The translations under genes were made by a program, and so were the position numbers. From Clostridium bovifaecis (GTDB lineage: Bacteria > Bacillota > Clostridia > Clostridiales > Clostridiaceae), in NCBI GenBank assembly GCA_009738435.1, contig CP046522.1:2511249-2575248 (forward strand): a DNA stretch of 64,000 nucleotides, given 5' to 3'. The notes beneath the pieces were generated by a model that worked only from the letters and a program-made list of their open reading frames with translations, had not been told where the DNA came from and made no database searches. Shown piece by piece: positions 8,843 to 16,453 of this stretch (the stretch's first letter is position 1; the number at the start of each line of letters is the position of its first letter).

Positions 8843-8895
8843 TGGTCATACCACTTTGTAATTAAAATTTTAGCACAATATATCCAATATTTCAA
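8843..8895 (-). promoter_or_regulatory. Promoter with LldR/FadR-type operator for etfBA-lctD
   Basis: On the minus strand: -35 TTGAAA (8890-8895), 17-base spacer, -10 TAAAAT (8867-8872), and then the palindrome TGGTATGACCA (8843-8853) at about +7 to +17. The palindrome is a perfect TGGT-NNN-ACCA, the pattern known for FadR-subfamily GntR regulators such as LldR. A repressor there would block the promoter until lactate is bound. Site and promoter are seen; the regulator pairing is inferred from the adjacent gene. Confidence 0.6.
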
Positions 8896-9114
8896 TAACT
8901 TATAGAATTTTTTTAGGACAAACCCATAAATAAAATAGCTAATGTAATCATTATCACTAAAATCGCTGGACAAGTCTTATAACTTATTTTTTGAAAATCT
9001 AGTTATCTGTTTAACAATAAAAGACAAATCAGTTAGAAAAGTTTGCATGTTATATATTTAGGATAAAGTTGATGAAATTAATTAACGTAAAAAACTTAGT
9101 TTATTATAAAATAA

Positions 9115-9327
9115 AACTATATATTTAGCCTATTTAAACCTATAGAGTTTTCATTATTGGATGAAGTTAAGAATCAAGATAATCATACTATAAATCATTT
9201 TTATGAAAAACTATTGAAATTAAAAGACCTAATGAACACAAGCTCAGCAAAAGAGCTTGCTACTAAGAAACATAAATTCATGGAAGATTTCCTGAAGATG
9301 TTTTACTATGAATGGAATTTTACATAG
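9115..9327 (+). pseudogene. C-terminal remnant of an HD-domain phosphohydrolase
   Basis: The plus strand is open from a stop at 9112 to TAG at 9325-9327, about 70 codons, without a start. It reads ...HTINHFYEKLLKLKDLMNTSSAKELATKKHKFMEDFLKMFYYEWNFT. That stretch resembles the C-terminus of the small HD-superfamily metal-dependent phosphohydrolases (YedJ type), which end with the same HFYEKLLKLKDLMNT and KFMEEFL patterns. The HD metal-binding part is missing. It lies at the edge of the etfBA repeat, so the duplication or a deletion may have removed the rest. Identification is from memory of the family, not a search. Confidence 0.55.
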
Positions 9328-9368
9328 AATGCAAAGCTAGCCTATAGACTAAAGTATACTGCAACTAC

Positions 9369-9406
9369 AAAAAGAGAGCTTTTCCTTAGACAAAAGCTCT
9401 CTTTTT
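9369..9406. terminator. Terminator hairpin after the lactate regulator gene
   Basis: AAAAAGAGAGCTTTT (9369-9383) pairs with AAAAGCTCTCTTTTT (9392-9406), loop 8 bases. A- and T-runs make it usable from both sides. It lies just beyond the regulator's stop at 9413 on the minus strand. Confidence 0.85.
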
Positions 9407-9412
9407 GTGTTT

Positions 9413-10111
9413 TTATCTGACTTGTTTTACTAGGTTTTCATTTATTAATTCCATGTGTATTCTCATGGCTTCTGCTGCTTCCCCTGGATTGCGGTTCTTT
9501 AATCCCTTCAATATCCGTTCATGCTGCTCGTCAATAATATCTTTATGTTGATTATTTATGATATTTCTTCTTGCATCTTTTATGAAAGAGTCCATAAGAG
9601 TAGAAACAGTATTTAGTATATTTACAATTAAGAAGTTTCTTGAGGCTTGAGCTATTTTGTAATGGAATTTTCTATCAACTTTAACTCTTTCCTCCTCATC
9701 CTCTGAAATTTTCATTTCATCTATTAAATCTCTCATTTCTTTTAATTCAGCGTCTGTTACTTCTTTAGCCGCAAGTGCAGCTGTTTCTGTTTCCATTACC
9801 TTTCTAAGGTCGAATATTTCCTCTACCTTACATTCATTCAGCATAAACATTATTGAAAGTGGTTCAAACAGCGAATCTTGGAAGGTACTTCTTATAAAAT
9901 TTCCTTCTCCTTGTTTGCATTCCACTAATCCAACTATCTCAAGAACTCTTAATGCTTCCCTTATAGAAGCTCTGCTAACACCTAACTGCTCTACTAGGTC
10001 TCTTTCTGATGGAAGTTTATCACCTCTTTTAAGGGTTCCATCTTGTATCATTGTTTTTATTTGATTTATAACTTGTTCATAAACTTTTGTATTCTTTATA
10101 GGAGTAAACAC
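9413..10111 (-). CDS. GntR-family (FadR/LldR subfamily) regulator of the lactate locus
   Basis: An N-terminal winged helix (GTLKRGDKLPSERDLVEQLGVSRASIREALRVLEIVGLVE) is followed by the all-helical FadR C-terminal ligand domain (FCD: LFEPLSIMFMLNECKVEEIFDLRKVMETETAALAA...). An ATG at 10138 is in frame but has no SD. A GTG at 10111 follows GAGGAG by nine bases and gives the usual short N-terminus VFTPIKNTKVYEQV, so it is preferred (232 residues). Members of this subfamily (LldR, LutR) repress lactate utilisation and are released by lactate. The next genes downstream are etfB-etfA-lctD. A 17-bp perfect palindrome (10244-10260) lies upstream. Confidence 0.88.
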   Translation of the reverse strand: MFTPIKNTKVYEQVINQIKTMIQDGTLKRGDKLPSERDLVEQLGVSRASIREALRVLEIVGLVECKQGEGNFIRSTFQDSLFEPLSIMFMLNECKVEEIFDLRKVMETETAALAAKEVTDAELKEMRDLIDEMKISEDEEERVKVDRKFHYKIAQASRNFLIVNILNTVSTLMDSFIKDARRNIINNQHKDIIDEQHERILKGLKNRNPGEAAEAMRIHMELINENLVKQVR

Positions 10112-10243
10112 ATTACTCTTCTCCTCTCGTCCCACCATTTCATAATTCTCAATACTTTTTTTATTATATAATTATTTATGACAATTGGTCAATACAGTTA
10201 TTGTCTTTTATTTACATATTATTGACATTTTATTAAAATATGA

Positions 10244-10260
10244 TATGAACAGAGTTCATA
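10244..10260. promoter_or_regulatory. Perfect short palindrome upstream of the regulator gene
   Basis: TATGAAC-AGA-GTTCATA, 7-bp arms and a 3-base centre, 133 bases upstream of the chosen GTG start. It does not match the TGGT-NNN-ACCA pattern of the etfBA operators. It could bind another regulator or be chance in AT-rich DNA. Confidence 0.3.
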
Positions 10261-10358
10261 AAAGGATGGTGTTAATATGACTTTATAAACATATAATCTT
10301 ACATAAAAAATATATAAACTTATTATGATAGATAAAGCTATACCTCTGGCTGCTAGCC

Positions 10359-11129
10359 TTAAAATATTAAACTAGTAAAATACCAATCTAGTATTTTCTC
10401 TCCTAAAAGTACTGTTAGGATTGCCGCAATGACTATGGATGGTCCAAAAGGTATATAGTCTTTCCGGTTCTTCTTTTTCAATAGTATGAGTCCTCCTCCA
10501 GTAATCCCTCCTACTATTACTGATAAAAGTAAAATTAAAGTCATAAGTTTAGCTCCTACAAACAATCCACATAAAGCTAAAAGTTCTGCATCCCCCCATC
10601 CCATGCCTCCAACTAGCAGAATTATTATGGAGATAAACCCTCCTCCAACTAAAGCTCCTAATAAATAAGTTTTTATAGGAAGCCCAAAATAGAGATTTAT
10701 TCCTAAAAATATAATTCCAAATACTAGTCCGCTTATTATAGTGCTGTCATATATATCTGTTGTATCGTGGTCAATAAATCCTATAACAACCAAAGTACTG
10801 GATAACAGAGCAAATTTTATAAATTCAATCGTTAAACCATATTTAAAATATAAGCATACAAATATGATTCCCGTAAAAAGCTCTGTTAATGGATACCTTA
10901 TAGATATCTTTTCTCCACAATATCTGCACTTTCCTTTTAAAACCACGTAGCTTATAAGGGGTATCAGATCATAAGGTTTTATTCTATTTTTACAGTTTGT
11001 GCAGTGTGAAGGTGGATATGATATGGACTCCCCTCTTGGTATTCTATATATGCAGACGTTTAGAAAGCTGCCTATTGCTAAACCTAAAATAAAAACGATT
11101 AATATAATGTAAATCACCCCTTGCTTCAT
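10359..11129 (-). CDS. pilD: Prepilin peptidase / N-methyltransferase (PilD)
   Basis: 256 residues. The N-terminal domain has SFLNVCIYRIPRGESI and two CxxC pairs (CTNC about residue 43, CRYC about 68) for zinc. The peptidase core carries both aspartates of the aspartyl protease: FIDHDTTDIYD and GMGWGDAEL. Several membrane segments follow. The enzyme cleaves the leader of type III prepilins at the membrane and methylates the new N-terminus. It is the last gene of the pilus operon, seven bases after a minor pilin gene, so translation may be coupled. The substrates are the pilin genes upstream in the same operon. Confidence 0.94.
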   Translation of the reverse strand: MKQGVIYIILIVFILGLAIGSFLNVCIYRIPRGESISYPPSHCTNCKNRIKPYDLIPLISYVVLKGKCRYCGEKISIRYPLTELFTGIIFVCLYFKYGLTIEFIKFALLSSTLVVIGFIDHDTTDIYDSTIISGLVFGIIFLGINLYFGLPIKTYLLGALVGGGFISIIILLVGGMGWGDAELLALCGLFVGAKLMTLILLLSVIVGGITGGGLILLKKKNRKDYIPFGPSIVIAAILTVLLGEKILDWYFTSLIF

Positions 11130-11135
11130 AAATAC

Positions 11136-11639
11136 CTATCTTTTATTTCTGAAGTAAACTTCTGTTTCAAGACTTTTGTCTTGTCCTAATTTTATAATTA
11201 TCCTAATTCCTTCAGCTTGAAAAAGATCAGTATTACTTGGTATAGAACTTACTCCTATATATTTTATTCCTTTTGCTACTTCTATTTTATCTTCTTCATT
11301 ATTGTTTTTAATATAATAAAGCTCTTCATTTTCGTATAATTTAATAGTTTCTGTTATATCTTCTCTTTGAAAAGTTATGCTTTTAACACTTGTACTAGTT
11401 CCGTCTGGATTATAGCCTAGTTCTATAGAAGATATACGTTTACTCTGCATAGCTACATTTACAATTTTATCAATAGCCTTCTGCCCTTGAGATTGATATT
11501 CTACTTCAGACTGAGCATTATTTAAAGACTTATAATTTGAAATAAAAAAAGAATAAGCTATAGAAAGGACCACAGAAAATATAGCTAAAACCATTATGAG
11601 TTCTACTAAGGTTATTCCTTTACTTTTATATCTGCTCAT
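11136..11639 (-). CDS. Minor prepilin (PilW-like position)
   Basis: 167 residues. A class III leader and hydrophobic helix are seen: SRYKSKG before the cleavage point, then ITLVELIMVLAIFSVVLSIAY with Glu at the +5 region. The rest is soluble, with a beta-rich look. In this operon position it would be a minor pilin that primes assembly or tops the fibre. Low similarity of minor pilins prevents a precise name. Its ATG lies 22 bases after the upstream gene's stop. Confidence 0.8.
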   Translation of the reverse strand: MSRYKSKGITLVELIMVLAIFSVVLSIAYSFFISNYKSLNNAQSEVEYQSQGQKAIDKIVNVAMQSKRISSIELGYNPDGTSTSVKSITFQREDITETIKLYENEELYYIKNNNEEDKIEVAKGIKYIGVSSIPSNTDLFQAEGIRIIIKLGQDKSLETEVYFRNKR

Positions 11640-11661
11640 AAACCTCTAATCACCTCTTTAG

Positions 11662-12264
11662 CTATCTTACTATGGTCCAATTTTCCTTTTGAACTGTAAT
11701 TTTAATTTCAGGTTCGTACTCTATTTTTATACGATAATCAGCTTTTACTGTCTTCTCTATGTTATTCTCATTACAAGTTGAAATTAATTTGATAACTAAC
11801 TCATCAGCATCAACTTCTCCAATATCGTCCAATTTAATAATAAGTACCCCACCAAAATTATTGTACTCATCTGGATCAAATTCTTTACTAGTGCTATAAA
11901 CTTTACTATTAATTGCATTCTTAATATCTTCTCTTATATCTATTTCATAATCTTGTGAACCGCTTCCCTTCTTATACTTTTTATTATTATTGTTTAAGTT
12001 CTCTTCGTTATTTTCATTGATGCCTATGCTGTTTATATCATCTAGTCTTTTTCTTTCTTCATCACATATCTCCCTTATAATAGCATAAACCTCATCTATA
12101 CCCGATTCTGCAATATATAGGTTTTTAGCAATTTGATTGCTCAAATATCTCATCTTATAATTAGATATAGCTAAACTAGATATAGCAAAGCCTAGAATAA
12201 TTAAAATAGACATAATCATTAAAACCATATATAACGCTGATCCTTTTTTCCTGCCTTTATTCAA
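11662..12264 (-). CDS. PilX-like minor pilin / pilus assembly protein
   Basis: 200 residues. N-terminal KKGSALYMVLMIMSILIILGF followed by AISSLAISNYKMRYLSNQIAKNLYIAESGIDE. The GSALYM start and the Y-AESG block are typical of PilX N-terminal domain proteins, which lack the Glu5 of major pilins. The remainder is acidic and asparagine-rich. Part of the minor pilin set, encoded 20 bases after the preceding prepilin gene. Confidence 0.75.
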   Translation of the reverse strand: MNKGRKKGSALYMVLMIMSILIILGFAISSLAISNYKMRYLSNQIAKNLYIAESGIDEVYAIIREICDEERKRLDDINSIGINENNEENLNNNNKKYKKGSGSQDYEIDIREDIKNAINSKVYSTSKEFDPDEYNNFGGVLIIKLDDIGEVDADELVIKLISTCNENNIEKTVKADYRIKIEYEPEIKITVQKENWTIVR

Positions 12265-12283
12265 ATTATCACTACCTTAAATT

Positions 12284-13069
12284 TTAATTAGCAATAACCT
12301 TATACCCTTCAATGGTTTGAAGAGGCTCTTCAGTATCTTCATGTCCTTCTTTCCAAACCTTTATGGATACTTTATATAACCTATAACGTTCTTGTCCACT
12401 TTGTGAACCATTTTTAACTATGACATTCTCATCTTTTACATAGTTAAAATCTGAAGGAGCTATATAAACTATAAATTTACCTGAATATTCATCTAATAAA
12501 CTTAACTTTAGTGGTAAACTACCATTCAAAGTGATCTTTAATACTATGTCTTCTCCATATACTTTTTTTAAATCATAATACCCAAAATTTCCACCTATTG
12601 AGAAGGTAATTCTAGCATCCTTGCTGCCTTTATCATCACATATTATAGTAAGTATATTACCTTCTATCTTATCCTTACCATTTCCGTTAAAACTTCCTCC
12701 AATTTTATCTGAAAATATGATAAAGTTATACTTATTTATAATTACGTCTAAATCTGGTATTATATCTTCCGGAATACCATCATCTTCTTCTCTATACTTC
12801 TCAATACCTTCAATAATCTTTTTTATTACAAATCCATCCTTTTTCAGCGGCAGATTTTTCACATCCTCTATAGAATGTAACGAAGATTTTGCATATTCTA
12901 TATACTCTTCAGCAATAACTAGTGCTTTCTGCTTATCTTCTGACCGCTTATTTACTTTGATTGTGTTAATGGTTAGTGCATAAATGGGAGTAATTATGAT
13001 TCCTAATATAGCTAGGCTAATAATAAGTTCTACTAAGGTAAGCCCCTTATTACTCCTTCTTATCTTCAT
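12284..13069 (-). CDS. Minor prepilin (PilV-like position)
   Basis: Prepilin with RRSNKG before the cleavage site and LTLVELIISLAILGIIITPIY as the hydrophobic helix, Glu at +5. About 261 residues from the ATG at 13069; a GTG three codons upstream is the alternative start. The soluble region includes TIEGYKVIAN at the end. Exported and cleaved by PilD, it would join the pilus as a minor subunit. The exact counterpart in well-studied systems is unclear. Confidence 0.78.
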   Translation of the reverse strand: MKIRRSNKGLTLVELIISLAILGIIITPIYALTINTIKVNKRSEDKQKALVIAEEYIEYAKSSLHSIEDVKNLPLKKDGFVIKKIIEGIEKYREEDDGIPEDIIPDLDVIINKYNFIIFSDKIGGSFNGNGKDKIEGNILTIICDDKGSKDARITFSIGGNFGYYDLKKVYGEDIVLKITLNGSLPLKLSLLDEYSGKFIVYIAPSDFNYVKDENVIVKNGSQSGQERYRLYKVSIKVWKEGHEDTEEPLQTIEGYKVIAN

Positions 13070-13100
13070 CCTATCCACATCCTTCTAATTACTCTATATC

Positions 13101-13898
13101 CTACTCTTCCTTGAAAGGATTATTTTTGCCATATATTCCTGAATTCTCCCATTCTTCATAATCTCCATTTTCTTCCAAAAGCTTAGGGATTGCATAAAGT
13201 TCTAGTGTTATATTTCCACTAACTTCATACTTATCGGTTTCATTTTCAACCATTTTATCTCCATTAGAATTCATACTTATATTACTTATTACTATTGTAT
13301 TTTTGTAACTTTTTATAATATGTATGAATTCTATAACACTTTCATAACTAGCCTTATATGAAATATTAACAGTCATCTTTTCTGCATTAAGTTGTAATTC
13401 TTCTTTAGTTTGACTGTTTTCCTTAGGTTCATTGCCATTTTTCACATCACTGTTCCCATTAGATTGAGATTTATATTCATCAATTATACTTTTGATATAA
13501 CTTTCACTTCTATCCTTATTCTTCTCTAAACTTTTCTCTTTTGACAGTTTTTCTATGTTAGGCTGAGAAAAACTCATAGACTGAACTCCTATATCAGAAT
13601 CTATTATGGCTTCATTCAATATCAATATGATTTTTTCTTGAGTTATTGAAGGGAAAAATTTTTCTGTATTGTTTCGTATTTTTGTATTTTTATTATTTAA
13701 ATCAGATTGAAGTTTCTTTATTAAAATTTTATTGTTTGCTTGTTTATTTATTTGAAGTTGGTTATTTTGTCTTATCTGCTGTAGATCCTTTATTTTGCTT
13801 ATCTGCTTACGAAATACAAACTGATAATATGCTGCAAAAAATATTACTACAATTAACACTATTACTAATATCTTTTCTCTTTTAGTTAGCTTAATCAT
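13101..13898 (-). CDS. pilO: PilO-like pilus alignment protein
   Basis: One N-terminal membrane helix (ILVIVLIVVIFFAAYYQFVF) followed by a coiled coil and a ferredoxin-like periplasmic-type domain (NAEKMTVNISYKASYESVIEFIHIIKSY...), the layout of PilO. The ATG at 13898 has GGGGAGG six bases upstream, so it is preferred over the TTG at 13913; 265 residues. The restored pilN frame would end at 13891, overlapping this start by eight bases. PilO pairs with PilN to link PilM and the motor to the outer parts of the machine. Confidence 0.82.
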   Translation of the reverse strand: MIKLTKREKILVIVLIVVIFFAAYYQFVFRKQISKIKDLQQIRQNNQLQINKQANNKILIKKLQSDLNNKNTKIRNNTEKFFPSITQEKIILILNEAIIDSDIGVQSMSFSQPNIEKLSKEKSLEKNKDRSESYIKSIIDEYKSQSNGNSDVKNGNEPKENSQTKEELQLNAEKMTVNISYKASYESVIEFIHIIKSYKNTIVISNISMNSNGDKMVENETDKYEVSGNITLELYAIPKLLEENGDYEEWENSGIYGKNNPFKEE

Positions 13899-14711
13899 GT
13901 TCTTCCTCCCCAAAGGAACATTCTATAGTAAAAGAATATCCCTCTGCTTTGTGATTTTCGGAGTTAGCAGCATTAATTTGCTCTTCATTATTACTAACAG
14001 GATTGTCATTGGGCTGCTTATCTCTATTATTGCCTTGGGGATCTGTAATAGTATCATCTGCATTTTCTTCATTATCATCATTTGTTTTAGTATGCCCATT
14101 GTTAATATTAGTGGTGTTCTCTATTATTTTTTTAAAATATTACTATATTGTTCTTCAGCAGTTTTATTCGCATTACTTTCGTTTGATTGTTCCTTAAGAC
14201 TATTATCATCTATATAGTTTACATGGACACTATAAAATGTATTTAATTCTTTAAGATTGTGCTCTAATTCAGCTATAGTAACTCTATCATTGGCTTTTCC
14301 ATCCATGTAGAGGTTCTGCTTGTCAATCTCTATAGACTTTAGTGTAATCTCATTTGGTATAACATCAACTAATTTCTTTATAATTTCATCGTCTATCCTA
14401 TCATTTTCAATAATTATGTCACCTATAAGCTGAACACTCTCATCATATTTATTTAGTATTTCAAGCTTCTTTTTTATATTGCTTATTTCACTTTCTTGCT
14501 GTTGTATTTTTTTTGTATTAATCATTTTCTCTTGTCCAGCAATATCACTTTCTATCTTGCTTACTTGAAGCCTACTCCATTCATAAGAGACTCCTATTAT
14601 GCTTATTGAAAACATTGATAAAGCAGCAATACAAAGATACCTTAAATTCAAAGCTTGTCTTTTTTTTAAATAATATTCAAAAAAATTATAGTCCTTCATT
14701 TGTTTTATCAC
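13891..14711 (-). CDS. pilN: PilN-like protein, frame broken at an A7 run
   Basis: The frame from 14711 gives one membrane helix (YLCIAALSMFSISIIGVSYEW), a coiled coil and a PilN-type domain, then meets TAA at 14124 after 195 residues (...YSNILKK). Just before that stop is a run of seven A (plus-strand T7 at 14127-14133). One more A would continue the protein through about 75 more residues: an Asn/Asp/Glu-rich linker and then KAEGYSFTIECSFGEEEHD, a plausible C-terminus, ending at 13891 with the usual overlap onto pilO. So the gene is either phase-variable, rescued by slippage, mutated, or misread. The ATG overlaps the pilM stop by four bases. Confidence 0.82.
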
Positions 14712-15775
14712 CTACTAAGTCTAATAATGCCTCCAATAGCATTAAGATAAGACTCTTTATTTATTTCTCCACTTGATGAGATTAGAATGTTATTCATATC
14801 TTCAATTTTTCTAACCTTAATATTAAGCATAGATTCCATATATTTAGGCAATCCTTTTACATTGCTACTTCCACCGTGTAAATATATTGCATTTATTACT
14901 TTTTCCTTATTTGTGTTTATAAAATAATCCAACATTCTATCTATTTCTCTTATCCATCTATCCACAACTAGCCTTATAGAATTATTTATCATATCCTCTT
15001 CTAGATTTTCAGGGTTAGCATCTCCATTTAGATTTCCAAATCTTATCTTTTTAAACTCAGCCTCCTTATCCTCTATGTAAAGCTGACTTCCAACATTGGC
15101 ATCTAAGTAGCTTCCTCCACCTGATATAATCCTTGTAAATTCCAAAATTCCATTTGAAATTATATTTAATTCCAAATAATCATAGCCTAAATCTATAACT
15201 ACAACAGTCTCCTTTAAACTGTAATTTTCAGAATTAATCATTGTATCTTTGCTAAACAGCTTATTGATACAATTCGAAGTTAAATCCAAAGCATAAGGTT
15301 TTAACGCTAACTCCTTAGCTAAATCAAAATACTGTTTTGCCATTTCCTTAGGAAAAACAGCAACGCTAACTCTGCACTTTTTACCTTCCTCATTCTTCAC
15401 TTCATCTAATTTTCTATATTTTAATATGTAATCCTCAAAGTTAATAGGTAAGTACTGCTCCATTTCAAATCTTATGATAGCATCCAGTTCCTTTGGCTTT
15501 GCCATGGGAACTTCAATTATTCTAGTTATTATAGAAGTGCTTTTTGTAGAAAATACTACTCTCTTAGCCTTTATATTTTGGTTTTCTATAACCTGTGATA
15601 GAACTTCTTTAATAGCATCAGTGTTTCTAATACTCCCCTCATGAAAACTATCTCTTGGAGTATCCACCATTGCTGCCTTTTCAACTACTACATTATTATT
15701 GCCTTTTTGAATTCCTTGAACTAGTTTTATATTCTTGCTTCCTATTTCTATGGATAATAGTTTGGGGTTTAACAT
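14708..15775 (-). CDS. pilM: PilM, actin-like ATPase of the type IV pilus
   Basis: 355 residues with the actin/FtsA fold: LLSIEIGSKNIKLVQG at the N-terminus (phosphate 1 region), VVVIDLGYDYLELNIIS (phosphate 2) and IYLHGGSSNVKGLPKYM (adenosine region). PilM is a cytoplasmic ring protein that binds the N-terminal tail of PilN and connects PilB to the inner membrane complex. It follows pilA after a stem-loop at 15802-15850 and overlaps pilN by four bases. Confidence 0.92.
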   Translation of the reverse strand: MLNPKLLSIEIGSKNIKLVQGIQKGNNNVVVEKAAMVDTPRDSFHEGSIRNTDAIKEVLSQVIENQNIKAKRVVFSTKSTSIITRIIEVPMAKPKELDAIIRFEMEQYLPINFEDYILKYRKLDEVKNEEGKKCRVSVAVFPKEMAKQYFDLAKELALKPYALDLTSNCINKLFSKDTMINSENYSLKETVVVIDLGYDYLELNIISNGILEFTRIISGGGSYLDANVGSQLYIEDKEAEFKKIRFGNLNGDANPENLEEDMINNSIRLVVDRWIREIDRMLDYFINTNKEKVINAIYLHGGSSNVKGLPKYMESMLNIKVRKIEDMNNILISSSGEINKESYLNAIGGIIRLSR

Positions 15776-15801
15776 GGTTGTCCTCCGTAAAAATAATATC
15801 T

Positions 15802-15850
15802 AATCAGAGCATATACATAAGTAACTTACCATTTTGTATATGTTCTGATT
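15802..15850. terminator. Stem-loop between pilA and pilM (possible partial terminator)
   Basis: 15802-15816 pairs with 15836-15850 (15-bp arms with one G-U type mismatch, 19-base loop). It lies 27 bases after the pilA stop. There is no long T-run, so read-through is expected; it could trim or stabilise the pilA message so that the major pilin is made in excess over PilM, PilN and PilO. Confidence 0.5.
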
Positions 15851-15876
15851 AATAAATATTCTACCTAATTATCTAA

Positions 15877-16311
15877 TTAATTTGCATAATCCCCTCCACC
15901 GTTAGGGTATATTTCAATACCGTTAGTTTCGGCAGTATACACCGCTATTTTATTACTACTAATTCCAATGTAAAAGCTTCCGTTGCCGTTATTTAATTTG
16001 GTTTTGGGTATAGCATTAAGTTCTGCTGCAACTAATTCTCCTAAAGTAGCTGCTGTTGCTGGACCACTTACCTTTTTCTTTACCTCAGTAATTTGTTCGG
16101 TAGAAGTTGGACTTATCGTTCCATTTACAATTGCCATTTGAGCAGCATCTGCTATTATTTTAGCATTTGCCTTATCTGCACTGATTTGAGCAGCCTTTTT
16201 TTGATTAGTTAGCTTGGGAATTGCGATTGTAGCTATAATCCCCAAAATAGCAATAACAATAATAAGTTCAATAAGCGTAAATCCTTTTTTCTTTTTTAAA
16301 TTCTTTACCAT
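15877..16311 (-). CDS. pilA: Major type IV pilin
   Basis: 144 residues. Leader MVKNLKKKKG, then FTLIELIIVIAILGIIATIAIPKL with Phe at +1 and Glu at +5, the textbook type IV pilin N-terminus. The helix continues (AAQISADKANAKIIADAAQMAI) into a small globular head, ending with NGGGDYAN. Exported, cleaved by PilD and assembled into the fibre. SD AGAGGAGG precedes the ATG. It sits between pilC and pilM, which is usual in clostridia. Confidence 0.93.
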   Translation of the reverse strand: MVKNLKKKKGFTLIELIIVIAILGIIATIAIPKLTNQKKAAQISADKANAKIIADAAQMAIVNGTISPTSTEQITEVKKKVSGPATAATLGELVAAELNAIPKTKLNNGNGSFYIGISSNKIAVYTAETNGIEIYPNGGGDYAN

Positions 16312-16453
16312 TAAAATACCTCCTCTTTATTTATTATTTTTATTTAAATTTAATGAACCACAGTTTCAAGATGTTAAATATTCGCTAATCTCTAATCCCT
16401 AAAAACATAATTGACAACGGACAATGCACAACTAACTTGTTTTACCTAACCTG

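Larger units (their letters stand above)
6902..9090. repeat. Direct repeat: etfBA block, copy 2
   Basis: Partner of 1563-4015, in the same orientation about 5.3 kb away. The two blocks bracket lctD and the acyl-CoA dehydrogenase gene, so recombination between them would delete or amplify that pair. The right end fades close to a remnant gene at 9115-9327. Confidence 0.8.

Noticed and set aside
10186..10198. LldR operator in front of its own gene (TGGTCAATACAG)
   Set aside because: The two half-sites are separated by four bases, not three, and the right half does not fit.
16312..16453. c-di-GMP riboswitch before pilA, as known in Clostridioides
   Set aside because: Only 142 bases separate pilC and pilA, and none of the conserved aptamer blocks is present.
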